A stretch of DNA of 64,000 bases, taken from assembly GCF_034190915.1 (NCBI RefSeq), contig NW_026947500.1:23186501-23250500 (forward strand), written 5' to 3'. Source of the DNA: Cavia porcellus (lineage: Eukaryota > Chordata > Mammalia > Rodentia > Caviidae). Made by a program: the position numbers and the translations under genes. Below the pieces are notes generated by a model, which had not been told where the DNA came from, searched no databases, and saw only the letters and a program-made list of their open reading frames with translations. Below are positions 24,136 through 46,436 of the stretch, in pieces (position 1 is the first letter of the stretch; each line of letters begins with the position of its first letter).

Positions 24136-24222
24136 GGGGCTGGGGATTTAGTTCAGTGGCATAAGTGCCTACCTGGCAAGCACGAAGTCATGAGTTCGAT
24201 CTCCACTACCGCAAAAAAAAAA
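24136..24222 (+). repeat. ID-like SINE
   Basis: The element reads GGGGCTGGGGATTTAGTTC and has the target repeat GAAGTCAGG near both ends. It sits in a pile-up of B1 and ID copies spanning 23381-24829. Confidence 0.85.
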
Positions 24223-24510
24223 GAAGAAGAAGTCAGGCTGTGTGGTATTGCTCACCTATAATCCCAGCACTCTGGGAGCCTGAGGCAGGATGGAATAAAA
24301 CTTCTAACCCTGCTGGACAATTCAGAGATTTAGCAAGACCCTGTCTCAAAAGAAAACCCAGGAGCTGAGGATGTAGTGTAGAGCTTGGTGGTACACACCT
24401 GTAGTCCCGGCACCCGAGGGAGTGAGGCAGGAGATCCAGAAGTTCAAGTCCTGCCTTAGCAGACCCCTGGCTCAACTCAGCAAGACCCTGTCTCAAAAGA
24501 AAAGGTTTTT

Positions 24511-24567
24511 AGGGCCTGGGGATTTAGCTCAGTGGCATAAGCGCGGTACCGATAAAAAGGAAAAAGA

Positions 24568-24598
<31 letters not shown>
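24511..24598 (+). repeat. ID-like SINE with internal deletion
   Basis: The 5' part (CTGGGGATTTAGCTCAGTGG, CATAAGCGC) jumps straight to the 3' junction GGTACCGATAAAAAGG. The anticodon-arm equivalent and the B box are missing. A long A tail follows. The internal promoter should be dead. Confidence 0.85.
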
Positions 24599-24601
<3 letters not shown>

Positions 24602-25460
24602 TTTAAAGGGAAAGGGCAGGGGGAGCGTGGCTCAGTCCCAAGGCTCAGGATTCAGCGTTTAGTGTCACACATGGGCACAGGCAGGAAGGGATCAGGGAGC
24701 AGGGCTTATGGCTACTGACAGAGATGTGAGCTTCGGGTTGGAGACACAGCCCAGCGGCACAGCATCTGCCCGGCACTGTGCCCGGCAAGTGCAAGGGCCT
24801 GAGTTTGATTTCCAGTGCCCCCCCCAAAAGAACCGTGAGCCCTACCACTGGAGGGGATACATTGCTGGATCGCAGCTGTGTTCATGATTGCTCCTGATTA
24901 AGAATCATGGCCTTGGGACTAACTTATTCTGACTCTTATGTCTCCATCCTACCCAACTGTCAGAAATTTTAATCCTTGAAAACCATGGCTGCTTCTCCAG
25001 GTAAGAGATTGTATTATTTCTTGGCCTTTGAGAATTTTCTATCTGTCATTTTGATTTTGATTTGTGTGCACACACATGCTTGCTTTATTTTCTGGGTTTT
25101 GAGTTTTTTTCGGACAGGATCTCATCATGTAACTCAGTCTGGCCTTGAATTCACCATGTAGCCCTCACCATGTTGCCCAGGCTGGCCTCAAATTCACGGT
25201 GATCCTCCTGCCTCAGCCTCCTGAATGCTGGCATCACAGGCGGTTACCACCATGCCCAGCTGAGACGAGTTCTGGTCTCCTGCGTGTGGTGGCTCATGTT
25301 GAGGCCCTCCCCACTCAGCCATTGCTAGAAGGACAGACACTCCTCTCCCTGCCCTTGGCACCCCCTCACCTTGTGCAGAACCTGACCTAGGAGGCCTAGT
25401 GTATGGGGGCGCTGGAGAGACAGGTCTGGAGCTTGGGAGCTCTGAGCTGTGGCTGGCACC

Positions 25461-25500
25461 ATGGGAGTCATGGGAGTCATGGGAGTCATGGGAGTCATGG
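25461..25500. repeat. 9-bp tandem repeat (ATGGGAGTC)n
   Basis: Four perfect copies of ATGGGAGTC plus a partial fifth, in intergenic sequence. Confidence 0.95.
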
Positions 25501-25798
25501 AGATGGTGTTCCCAGCAGCAAGGCCAGGGAGGGGCTGTGGCCAGTGAGGTCCTGGCCCAGGCTCTGGGGCTGTCTGATGAATAGTTATTAGATGATAATT
25601 ACTGTCGATTTAGTCCTTGAAGCATCTGGCGCAGTGCCTGGCTTTCTATACAAATTCACTGTAGCAAATAAAACTTTTTTAATTCCCCATTAATCAGGAT
25701 TCAGAGTCTATCTTTTCTAAAAATTTATTTTAAAGAGAAAAAAGAAAAACCAGAAAAATCAAGAAGCAAACAAACCTAAAAAAATAACAACAACAGGA

Positions 25799-25890
25799 CA
25801 GGGTATTTAGCTCAGCGGCATAAGCGCCTGCCTGGCAAACTCGAGGTCATGAGTTTGATCCCTGGTACATAAGTAAATAAATAAATAACA
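25799..25890 (+). repeat. ID-like SINE
   Basis: The body reads TATTTAGCTCAGCGGCATAA and has a GAGTTTGATCC B-box region. The AAATA/AAC-rich tail grades into simple repeats. Confidence 0.85.
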
Positions 25891-26055
25891 ACAACAACAA
25901 AAGCAAAATGATGATGATGATGACAACAAAACAACAGTAGCTATAATATACAGGTTTTCAAAACAAGATGACAGGAATTTTAACAATGGTTGTTATACTG
26001 CGAATTGTTGTCTTCGAAATAGTTGCTCAAGTTGCCAGATACAAGAATAAAAGCA

Positions 26056-26172
26056 GGGGCTGGGGATTTAGCTCAGCGGCATAAGCGCCTGCCTTGCAAG
26101 CAGACAGTCGTGAGTTCGATCCCTGGTACCAATAAAAATGAAAAAAAAAAAAAAAAAAAAAAAAGAAGAAGA
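26056..26172 (+). repeat. Young ID-like SINE with 13-bp target-site duplication
   Basis: A near-consensus copy (GGGGCTGGGGATTTAGCTCA, CCTGCCTTGCAAGCAG) with a long A tail. It is flanked by AAGAATAAAAGCA at 26043-26055 and 26173-26185. Confidence 0.95.
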
Positions 26173-26708
26173 AAGAATAAAAGCAAAACAGTAAAATGGA
26201 ACAAAACACTGGATTTCAAAAACAAGACAGAAGAAAATCCCCCACTATGCAGACTGCCATCCTCCAAGTAGATGCCCAGACCACCAGCCCCAGGCCCGCA
26301 GAGTCAATCAGGCAGTACAAGCACCGAGCTGTTCCTTCCCCTCAGCTGCTACCATCTCAGCCTGAATCCTCCGATCAACCAGCTGCTTACAGGGTGGGGG
26401 TGTGAAGAGGATGCCCTTCCAGTTCCCCAGCCAGTGCCCCACCCCATCCCATGGCTCCCAGGCCAGGTTTGTCTTCTTGCTGAGTCTCCTCCTGAACCCT
26501 ACAGTAGAGCCTGGCTCACTGGAAGGCTCCAGGGGAATGTAAATATTCCCTCAGTTTCTCAGAACCCCAACGAGGTCCAGCTTTCCCCAGAAGGCTCTAC
26601 TGGTTGTCCCCAACCCCCAGATGCCTGAGCCAGCACCATCCCTTGCTCCCATGTCTATCTCTGCTCAGCTTCAGCTATTATATTTTTTTCTGAGATTGAG
26701 AGAGCTTT

Positions 26709-26813
26709 TTTTAAATTTTATTTATTTATTTTTAACCGGTACCAGGGATCGAACTCATGACCATGCGCTTGCAAGGCAGGCGCTTATGCCGCTGAGCTAA
26801 ATCCTCAGCCCCA
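26709..26813 (-). repeat. ID-like SINE with target-site duplication
   Basis: The minus-strand copy is flanked by AGAGAGCTTT at 26699-26708 and 26814-26823. The 3' half of a B1 element follows at 26830-26925. Confidence 0.9.
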
Positions 26814-27097
26814 AGAGAGCTTTAAAATTAGGAAGTTGTAAGTTCAAGACCAGCCTGGGCTACAAAGTGAGCTTCAGGCCAGCCTGAACTGCATAGTGAG
26901 ACTCTGTCTCACAAAATTAATTAGTTAATTAATTAATTAACTAAAACAACAAAATAAGGAAGTTGCTCTACAGAAAACCGGGCACACCGGTTGGCCCTTC
27001 AGCCCTGCCCTCGCTGCAGGAACTGTGGTCTCCAGTGGACTCCAATCTACCCTGAAGAGGGAGGCTGGCCCTAGAACAGCAGGGCAAGTCAGTGTGG

Positions 27098-27098
<1 letters not shown>

Positions 27099-27147
<49 letters not shown>
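27099..27147. repeat. (TG)n microsatellite
   Basis: An uninterrupted TG run of about 24 units. Confidence 0.95.
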
Positions 27148-27148
<1 letters not shown>

Positions 27149-27302
27149 GCACAGGAGCAGTAGAGAAATCGAGCAGTTCAAGGTGTGGCAGGAGGCACAG
27201 GACACTGGCTGCGCCCCTCGGTCCCTCATGTCCCGAGTTGACCAGGTATAAGGAAGCCCAGGGTGGTGAACATTCCAAGAGTGACCACTACTTCTCCTCC
27301 CT

Positions 27303-27532
27303 CTTTTTTTTGGTCTTTTTTGTTTTTATCGGTACCAGGGATCAAACTCACGACTGCCTGCTTGCAAGGCAGGCACTTATGCCGCTGAGCTAAATCCCCA
27401 GCCCCTGCCCCCTCTTCTTTTTTGAGGCAGGATCTTGATTTGTAGCCCAGGCTGGCCTCAAACTCACAGCAATCCTCCTGCCTCAGCCTCCAAGTTCTGG
27501 GATTATAGGCATGCACAATTATGCCCAGGTAA
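27303..27532 (-). repeat. ID-like SINE followed by B1-type SINE (dimer order)
   Basis: A minus-strand ID copy (27303-27405) is followed after a short spacer by a minus-strand B1 copy (about 27418-27532). Read on the minus strand the order is B1 then ID, the same as in the composite at 11251-11497. Confidence 0.75.
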
Positions 27533-27658
27533 AAGCCACCACTTCTGCATGTTAAGGAGTTGCTTTACTGTGACAGAGGACGCTTAAGCTTCCCAGCACC
27601 CTGGCAGCATCCCTTCTAAAGCTCCACAACTATTTATTCATTGTAATTTTCCTTTTCT

Positions 27659-27749
27659 TTTTTTTTCCTTTTTTGGTACTGGGGATGGAACTCATGACCT
27701 CGGGCTTGCAAAACAGGTACTTATGCTGGTGAGCTACATCCCTAGCCCC
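27659..27749 (-). repeat. ID-like SINE with 17-bp target-site duplication
   Basis: TGTAATTTTCCTTTTCT occurs at 27642-27658 and 27750-27766 and brackets a minus-strand ID copy. Confidence 0.95.
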
Positions 27750-28173
27750 TGTAATTTTCCTTTTCTCCAAGAGAATACACAGTGTTTTTGGTGGTGGTGG
27801 TCTGCAGTACTAAGGATTAGACCCAGGGCTTTCACACTGAGTTACATCCCAGACCTTTCTTGTAATTATTTGACAACGTCCTCTAAATTGCCAGGACTGG
27901 GCTCAAACTCAAAATCCCCTTACCTCGGCTTCCCAGAACGCTGGGATTACAGCCACGCACCACCACACCCTGCTTCATTTTTGTTTAACAGGCATGTAGT
28001 GCTTACTCTACAGCCAGGCACTGTTCTTACAAACTCTCAGTGCTTTACAGTAGCAAAGCATTTAATCCGCACAGGTGATTTGATGTGACTTCTCCACTGA
28101 AGCATGTGGGGGGCTGTTAAGTGAGTTGCTTAAATGCATGAGGACAATTGTTTCCTGATTAGAAAAGAAGGTT

Positions 28174-28290
28174 CCGGGCCAGGGATTTAGCTCAGCGGCA
28201 TGAGTGCCTGCTTGTGAAAGCTTGAGGTCATGAGTTTGATCCCCGGTACCACAAAAAAAAAAAAAAAAAAGAAAGAAAGAAAGAAAAGAA
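28174..28290 (+). repeat. ID-like SINE
   Basis: The body reads CAGGGATTTAGCTCAGCGGC and ends GATCCCCGGTACC, with an A tail followed by GAAA repeats. Confidence 0.9.
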
Positions 28291-28693
28291 AATGAAAGAA
28301 AGCAAGGCCCATGCAAACAGAAGCTTCATCCTTGGGCTGCCCCGTTCCCTGGAGTCCCTGCCGGGGATTCCGTACCCAGAACACAGAGCCATACAAGGAC
28401 TATTTAAAAAAAAAAAAGATGGGTGGGAGATGAGAACAGGTCAGCAGCGAGAGGAAGAGGAAAGAAGCAAGGTGTGGGAAGGACTGGACAGGCCACGCTG
28501 ATGGAGGAAGAGCTGGCCCAGGGAAAGCGGAGTGCAGCGGTATGGAGCTTGTGCCAGAAGCAGTGAAAGGTCAGGAGGCACCCGGATGGTGGGTGAATAA
28601 GAGAGCAGGCAAACGCCTTACTCTGGATGCCCCGCTTCCCTCACCCTCCACAACCAGTGGGCCAACAAATCCCTTCCACTTCCCCAAAATGCA

Positions 28694-28846
28694 AACTGGG
28701 CGTGGTGGTACACATTTGTAATCCCAGCATTTGGGAGGCTGAGGCAGGAGGATTATTGCAAATTCAAAACCAGCCTGGGCTACAATGTAAGCTCACAGCC
28801 AGCCTGCACTATGTAGGGAGACTGTCTCAAAAAGAAAAAAAAAAAG
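28694..28846 (+). repeat. B1-type SINE
   Basis: A clear B1 copy with TGTAATCCCAGCATTTGGGA, GAGGCTGAGGCAGGAGGATT, the internal duplication of the CCAGCCTG..CT motif, and an A-rich tail. Confidence 0.9.
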
Positions 28847-28932
28847 ATTTTTGTTTTCAAATTGGTTCTGTCTGGGGTTTGCCCTAGCCCCCCGCCTTAT
28901 CTTTCCATCCATTAATTAAAATACATAATCTA

Positions 28933-29019
28933 GGGGCTGGGGATTTAGTTCAGCGGCATAAGTGCCTGACTGGCAAGCACCAGGTTGTGAGTTTGATCCC
29001 CAGTCAAAATAAATAAATA

Positions 29020-29051
<32 letters not shown>
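28933..29051 (+). repeat. ID-like SINE with (AAAT)n/(AT)n tail
   Basis: The ID body starts GGGGCTGGGGATTTAGTTC. The tail turns into AAAT units and then an AT repeat (about 29023-29051). Confidence 0.9.
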
Positions 29052-29054
<3 letters not shown>

Positions 29055-29519
29055 CTCATTGAATTTTTTCTTTTTCTCATTCATTTAATTTTTTTGCCAG
29101 GCACAGTGGTCCACAGCTGTAATCCCAGTTTGGAAACTGAAGCAGAAAGATTACAAGTTTGAGGGCAGCCTGGGGAATTTAGATCCTGTTTTAAAATAAA
29201 AAGTGAAGCTGGGCGTGGTGCTGCATTTGTGTGATCCCAGCACTTGGAATGCTGAAACTATGAGTTCAGGACCAGCCTGAGCGACACAGTGAGCTCAAGG
29301 CCAGCCTGAACTACATAGCAGGATCATGTCTCAAAACCACAAAACAATGAATAATAATAAACATTTTTAAAAAGGACTAGGGAGGTAGCTCAGTGCAGAG
29401 ACTGTTTTGGGATCAGGTTGCACTATGTAGTGCAGGCTGGCTTTGAACTTATAGTGATCCTCCTGCCTCAGCCTCCCAAGTGCTGGGATTATAGGTATGG
29501 ACCACCATACCAGCTCAGA

Positions 29520-29700
29520 GACTTTTTTTCTTTTTTTTGTACCAGGAATCAAACGTTGCACTTACTAGGCAGGCACTTAAGCAGCTGAGCTTTATCCCCA
29601 GCCCCATCTCAGAGATTTTAAAAATGAAACTAGAGGATTTAGCTCAGCAGCATAAGTGCCTGCTTAGCAAACATGAGGTCATGAGTTTGATTCCTGGCAC

Positions 29701-29731
<31 letters not shown>
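29520..29731. repeat. Pair of ID-like SINEs in opposite orientation
   Basis: A minus-strand copy (about 29520-29605) and a plus-strand copy (about 29633-29731, with a 30-base A tail) form an inverted pair separated by about 30 bases. Confidence 0.8.
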
Positions 29732-29733
<2 letters not shown>

Positions 29734-31239
29734 AGAAAGTGAGAAAAGGGTCTAGGAGAAAGGTAGTTCAGTGATAAAGCCCCAGGCTTTGTCCCTGGTA
29801 CAGCAAAAACCCCAAACGTTTTATTAGTCAATCAGTGAACTTTTAGATTTTCTTTTTCCCATAAAGTTCTTAGGCTTAACTTCTGGAAACTTTAGGTTTT
29901 TTTCAATATTCTTTTCTTTTTCTTAGAAAAGACTGGTAACGGCCGGGATTTAGCTCACCGGCATAAGCGCTTGCCTGGCAAGCATGAGGTCATGAGTTTG
30001 ATCCCTGGTATCAAAAGAAACCCTCCCAAAAAACTAATAAATTGGTTCTCCTGCCTCAGCCTCTGGCGGTCAGTTTGGGTTTCCATTACTCCTTAACTCT
30101 TTTCCAGTTTAATTCTTCTCCACAGCAGACTCTCTTTTAGTTTACCTTTTCTACTGAATGAGCACCACCAAAAGTGGTTTGTTCCCCACTGTTTTTGTTC
30201 TAGGCCTGGGAAATAAACCTGAGCTATAGTTCCAGCCCTTTTATATTTTATTTTGAGACGTGATCTCACTAAATTGTCCAGGCTGGGCACTAAAGACTAC
30301 GGACACACATCTACAAGTACTCGACACTAACAGGGCATTCAATACTATTTGATGTAACCAGGTATTGTGGTATCTGTAATCCCAGCACTCAGGAGGCTGA
30401 GGCAGGAGGATGCTGAGAGTTTGAGGATAGTTTGGGCTATATAGTGAGTTCAACTGTGCAAGAAATTCACAACTGCCTACTATGTGCCAGGCACTAGACA
30501 AGGTATGAGGAACATAAAAATAAAGAAAAACAGATGAAGGCCCCAACGATGTGATTGGAATTGATACCCAAGTAAATCTTTTGATTTCAGAGGTCACGTG
30601 TGCACGGCCGCAGTGTTATGAAAGAAAAATCATCAGTGGGCAGAAATTAGCGCGCTGGGCAGGGGGACACAGCTGTCAACCTCGGCAGCCTTAAAGACGG
30701 ACAGATACCTGGCAGGAGAACAGAAGGAAGGAGTGGCCTAGTTCAAGAACACAGGTGTCACTGTGGCAGGAGCTGGCACTGGTGAGGGAAAGGACAAGCA
30801 AGGTTCCGGCGGGGAAAGGTGAGCCAACAATTCCCATCCTAAAGCCTCCAAGGGGAGGGCTGCTGGGGCCAGGATGGGCTCTCTCATCCTATTGCTGAGA
30901 ATTGAGGCAACACTGCTGGGATGAACAGGTGGTGGAGGAGAGCTACTGGCACGCGGGGGCACTCAATCCCAGTGGCGCATATCTGTAATTCCAGCACTTT
31001 GGAAGGCTGAGACAGGGCATCTCAAATTTTAGCCCTGTCTGAGCAATTCAGCAATATCTTTCCTCAAAAACAGGGCCTGGGAGATAGCTCAGTGCAAAGG
31101 CCTGGTATTCAATCCCCCGTACAGGGACCCTGGACAGTGCTTTACCCAGAGCTGGGTGGAGGAGCACATAGGACGTTAAGAGCACCCTAGGCCCTCTCCA
31201 GACCCAGCCTGAGGCTGCACGCTCACTGGAGGACAAAGC

Positions 31240-31600
31240 CAGCACTTTAACTGGAGGCCCGGCCCATCTCCCTCCGCTCTTGGACCCCCAGCACCCGCCG
31301 GCTTGCGCCAGCCCGCAGAGCAGCGGCTCCCTCTCCCGGGGCGCTCCGTTGAGGCTCAGGGAGGGTGCGCGGTGGCCAGACACTTGGCCCGCCCAAGCCA
31401 AGCTCCCGGCCCCGCGCCGTTTTGGGACATCTGGAACCTAACAGCCAGCCGGCGGGGAAGGCAGGGCCGGCAGCCGCCGCCCGGGGAGGAGCGCCAAGCA
31501 AGACGAGTCTCTGCCATCTCTACAGCCAGCGGGAGCTCAGCCCCGGACGCCGTCAACTAGGAGCGGGACGAACCGCGCTTTGCAGGGCAGCAATTTAAAC
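31240..31600. promoter_or_regulatory. Second GC/CpG-rich block upstream of STIP1
   Basis: A block of about 350 bases rich in GC and CpG, separate from the STIP1 first-exon island and about 500 bases upstream of it. No coding frame here is recognisable. It could be an upstream first exon, a distal promoter segment or simply CpG-rich DNA. Confidence 0.35.
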
Positions 31601-31631
31601 CTATCCGTGCAGGGTGTCGGCAACTCCCCGC

Positions 31632-31944
31632 CCAATTGAAAATTTTTTTTCTTTTTTATTCTGAAGGCGGTTCCGTCATGGAGTCCCACAGCCCAATGAG
31701 AGGCGTGGAAATTTCCAGAAAGAACAGGACCAATGGGCGCGGTTAGCTCGGCTACGATTGGCAGACCAAGCATCCAATCGCCGTTGCAGAGGTCCCCTCC
31801 GCCCTCCGATCGTAGAACGTTGTGTGGGCGGGGTTTATTAGGGATAACCCAATCCCAAGGTACAGAGGAGATAACGTTGACGAGATTTCTCGCTGATACC
31901 CAATGATAGGGAAGTGCACATGATGGGCTGAACCTAAAACCAAT
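31632..31944 (+). promoter_or_regulatory. STIP1: STIP1 upstream promoter with CCAAT cluster
   Basis: Eight CCAAT/ATTGG pentamers lie within 313 bases, at 31632, 31693, 31730, 31757 (reverse), 31774, 31849, 31900 and 31940. These are candidate NF-Y sites. A perfect heat-shock element lies among them. Confidence 0.6.
31707..31721 (+). promoter_or_regulatory. STIP1: Heat-shock element, perfect trimer
   Basis: GGAAATTTCCAGAAA fits nGAAnnTTCnnGAAn exactly. This is the HSF1 trimer site, about 390 bases upstream of the STIP1 start codon. It suits a stress-inducible co-chaperone gene. Confidence 0.7.
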
Positions 31945-32027
31945 GGAAAGAAAGTACAGAGAACCTAGCCTAGAAGAGTTTGACCAGTGAGCAGGCGAGG
32001 AAGGGGCGGGAGCCGAAGTCCCGGCAG

Positions 32028-32047
32028 CTTCTAGTAGGTTCCAGAAG
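32028..32047 (+). promoter_or_regulatory. STIP1: Proximal heat-shock element, four units, one imperfect
   Basis: The units read CTTCT, AGTAG, GTTCC, AGAAG. Three of the four fit alternating nTTCn/nGAAn, and the second has GTA for GAA. It lies 65-84 bases upstream of the start codon, next to a GC box (GGGGCGGG at 32003-32010). Confidence 0.6.
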
Positions 32048-32111
32048 GCGGCGCGTGCGGTTGGTAACGCGGAGCGGACGGGTTCGATTCAACGAGGTTC
32101 TCGGCCCGGCT

Positions 32112-44107
<11,996 letters not shown>

Positions 44108-44454
44108 TGACTTGCTCACCTCTTCCCTCGTGTGGAAAGACGCTGGGATGGCGGCGAGCAGCACAGCAGAGGGAGGGGAGAAGCAGGAGCTTATCTTTAT
44201 ATTTATATATGCCTACCTGGAAGACACAGACTCCTACCGCCGCCGCCACGGGCCTCCCAGCACACGCATGGTCTCCTCACTGCTGCCCTCGAGTTTCGTG
44301 TCTCCTTGCCCCGTGCCCGGTCGCTGTCTCAGCTGCTCCCCCATAGTTGGTTATTTTTTATTTGGGGCAGTGGGCAATATAGGGAGGGGAGGATCTTCCT
44401 CCCCACCTGGTGTCCCAGCTGTCTTCATATTGTTACCTCCACGTCTCCACCTCC

Positions 44455-44460
44455 AATAAA
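44455..44460 (+). terminator. STIP1: STIP1 poly(A) signal
   Basis: AATAAA lies 348 bases downstream of the stop codon and is followed by a GT-rich stretch (GTGGTTATATGTTACTGTGG). It defines a 3' UTR of roughly 370 bases. Confidence 0.85.
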
Positions 44461-44479
44461 ACAAGCCAGTTGGACGTGG

Positions 44480-45700
44480 TTATATGTTACTGTGGGCTTT
44501 GAGTGATTTCTTGTTTTCCTGCAAAGACTGACCTTGGGGGTTCATGGCACTGGGGGAGAGGTATTAGGCAGGAGCCCGCAGGGTTGGGTGTAAATGCAGA
44601 GGTCCAGGGCTTTGCTAAAGGCAACCACTAGGTGGTGCTGCTACTCAGTAGAAGGGGACCCTTCTGCAAGCTCCCGTTGACCAAAGGACATCAGATACCA
44701 TGGTCCCCATACTATTGGCTCTCCGTGTTCCAATCTTAAGGGGCAAACCTGCCAGATCCAGAGAATACTGATTCCAACTAAGATGGATTGTGAGAAAAAT
44801 TCTGGCCCATAGAGCCCTGCTGCTTCCTTTTAGGTGGAGTCATTGGGTGGTGTTTCAAGAATTGTCCACTGTCCCGGACCCTCAGCTGACAGGGCTGAGC
44901 TTATACTTTGGTCGTCGCAGTAGTGTTTGCTGAAGGCCTCTTTCTGGCCTGAGAAGGCTCCTGGACAGCAGTTCAGCTTCCTCATTTGTTTCCAGAGCAC
45001 TGCTCTGGGCTGGCAAGACGCTGAGGCTAGCAGCGGGCTGCACTTCCTGCTCTGGGTTTGCATAAGCTGGCGTTTCCCCTGGGACTCCCCAGAGGCACAC
45101 CCCTGCACGGGGTCATAGGTCAAATAGCCTCACTCCCAGTGCCATGTGCTGCTATCACCTGGGCTCCTGCCTCCGCCCAGTCTGTGAACCCTGGAAAGAC
45201 TTGAGTGTGCCCAGCCTCACCTTGTGGAAGCACAGGTCTCAAGACAAAGGTGGGCAGCAGGTACCAGGCAACAGAGACATACCAGGGTGACACCTGAGCA
45301 AGAGCAGACCTGGGGCACACAGAAGCAGGCTGGGTAGAGACTGGCATCGTGCTTGAAGCTGCGGCCAGTGGGCTGGGGAGAAGGGCTGTGACAAGGGATC
45401 TGTTCTCCCAACACCTAGGCAGCACTAGGTGCACAGCTTTGGAACCAGAAGCGCTATTTGGAGCACCCGACTGGCCCCTGGGGCCTGCAAGGAATTTTGG
45501 TTGTCTGGGATGAGACAGTGGGACTTGGGCCGGTCTGATGTGCTGAGGTGCTAAAGGGCCCAGGCTCACCCACTCACCTCCCTGGCAGTGGTCCTGCAGT
45601 CCACACCAGTTCATGACCCAGGGACCACCTCATCCCAACAGGCTGGGGATGCCAGAGGGACCTGTGCTGGTGGGCTGTCCTGGACATGCGCTCCTCCACT
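44480..45700. other. STIP1-FERMT3 intergenic gap
   Basis: About 1.2 kb of unique sequence without a recognisable gene or SINE. It holds a CTCF-like motif (CCACTAGGTGGT, 44625-44636). Confidence 0.65.
44625..44636 (+). promoter_or_regulatory. CTCF-like motif between STIP1 and FERMT3
   Basis: CCACTAGGTGGT followed by GCTG fits the CTCF core CCASYAGRKGGC at 11 of 12 positions. Placed between a ubiquitous gene and a blood-cell gene, it could mark an insulator; this is inference. Confidence 0.35.
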
Positions 45701-46025
45701 TTGAACTAAGGGGAGGGAACTAGGTCCGCAGTGTCCACAGGTCCTCTTTACTTGCTTCCTCTGCTCACTGAGGACAAAGGCAGGGTCCCACTGGAGCCCT
45801 CTGCTTACGGGCAGTGTGCTTCCTGTACCCAGTGCCCGCCCCGGGGAGGGGCCAGCCCGCCCTGTGCCGATAAGGCTAAGGCTAAGGCGCAGAGGGCTGC
45901 CCGCGGGAAGCTCTGAAGAGCAGGCAGAGGCGAGGAAGCCCTTGAGGTCCACAGGTGTGTGGCCTGAGGCCAGGAGAGGCCAGCAGCCTCCAGGACACCC
46001 ACAGCCCCAGCCCCTGGCAGGCCAG
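45700..46025 (+). promoter_or_regulatory. FERMT3: Probable FERMT3 promoter and noncoding exon 1
   Basis: A candidate splice donor (CCAG|GTAAGC after 46025) faces the acceptor at 46421-46422 before the coding start. Just upstream lie GATAAG (45869-45874) and purine-rich ETS/PU.1-type sites (GAGGAAG at 45932-45938, CTTCCTGT near 45820). Kindlin-3 is expressed in blood cells, so GATA and PU.1 control would fit. The start site is not determined. Confidence 0.4.
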
Positions 46026-46436
46026 GTAAGCTCAGGCGAGGACCCTCCCCTGCTCGGCAGCCCTGTCCAGCCTCCCTCTCGCATTGCCTCGGGGTGCTTG
46101 GGTCACAGTGGTTTACCCTGTCCCTGAAGGTCTGGGGCCAAGGTAGGAGAATACACTGGGGGTGCCTAGCCCTCTCCTGAGCAGGGTGCTCTTGATGGAG
46201 CCTATTCTTACCTTGCCCCAGTCTTCTTGTCTGTAAGCTAGGAGTGGGCCAGACAACGTGGTCGCAGGATCTCTTTCAAGGACCATGACAGAGCGGGTCA
46301 CCCCAGCAGCACCCCACATCTTACTGCTGCCTGGTCCTGCTGGCCTCAGACGTGTTCCTTGGGACCACCTGCCTGTGGCACCCCATAGCTGCCACCTCAC
46401 CTCCTTTACCCTCTCTCGGCAGAAGTAGCCACAACC

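Larger units (their letters stand above)
13339..31630. other. MACROD1-STIP1 intergenic region
   Basis: An 18.3-kb gap between divergently oriented genes, with no gene that I can support. After the CpG-rich MACROD1 flank it is a mosaic of SINEs. Main clusters are 14378-15762 (B1 copies on both strands and a minus ID), 16890-17490, 18935-19320, 22443-22556, 23381-24829, 25097-25263, 26830-26925 and 28694-30450. An AT-rich stretch of unknown origin lies at 16380-16640. MIR/L2-like remnants lie at about 27995-28130 and 30470-30545. Sequence at 17880-18500, 19320-19950, 20290-20700, 22080-22400, 26220-26680 and 30590-30960 looks unique and unannotatable by eye. Confidence 0.7.

Noticed and set aside
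45869..45874. GATAAG as a strong GATA site
   Set aside because: The preceding base is C, not A/T, so it is only a partial consensus. It is kept as weak support and not listed as a site of its own.
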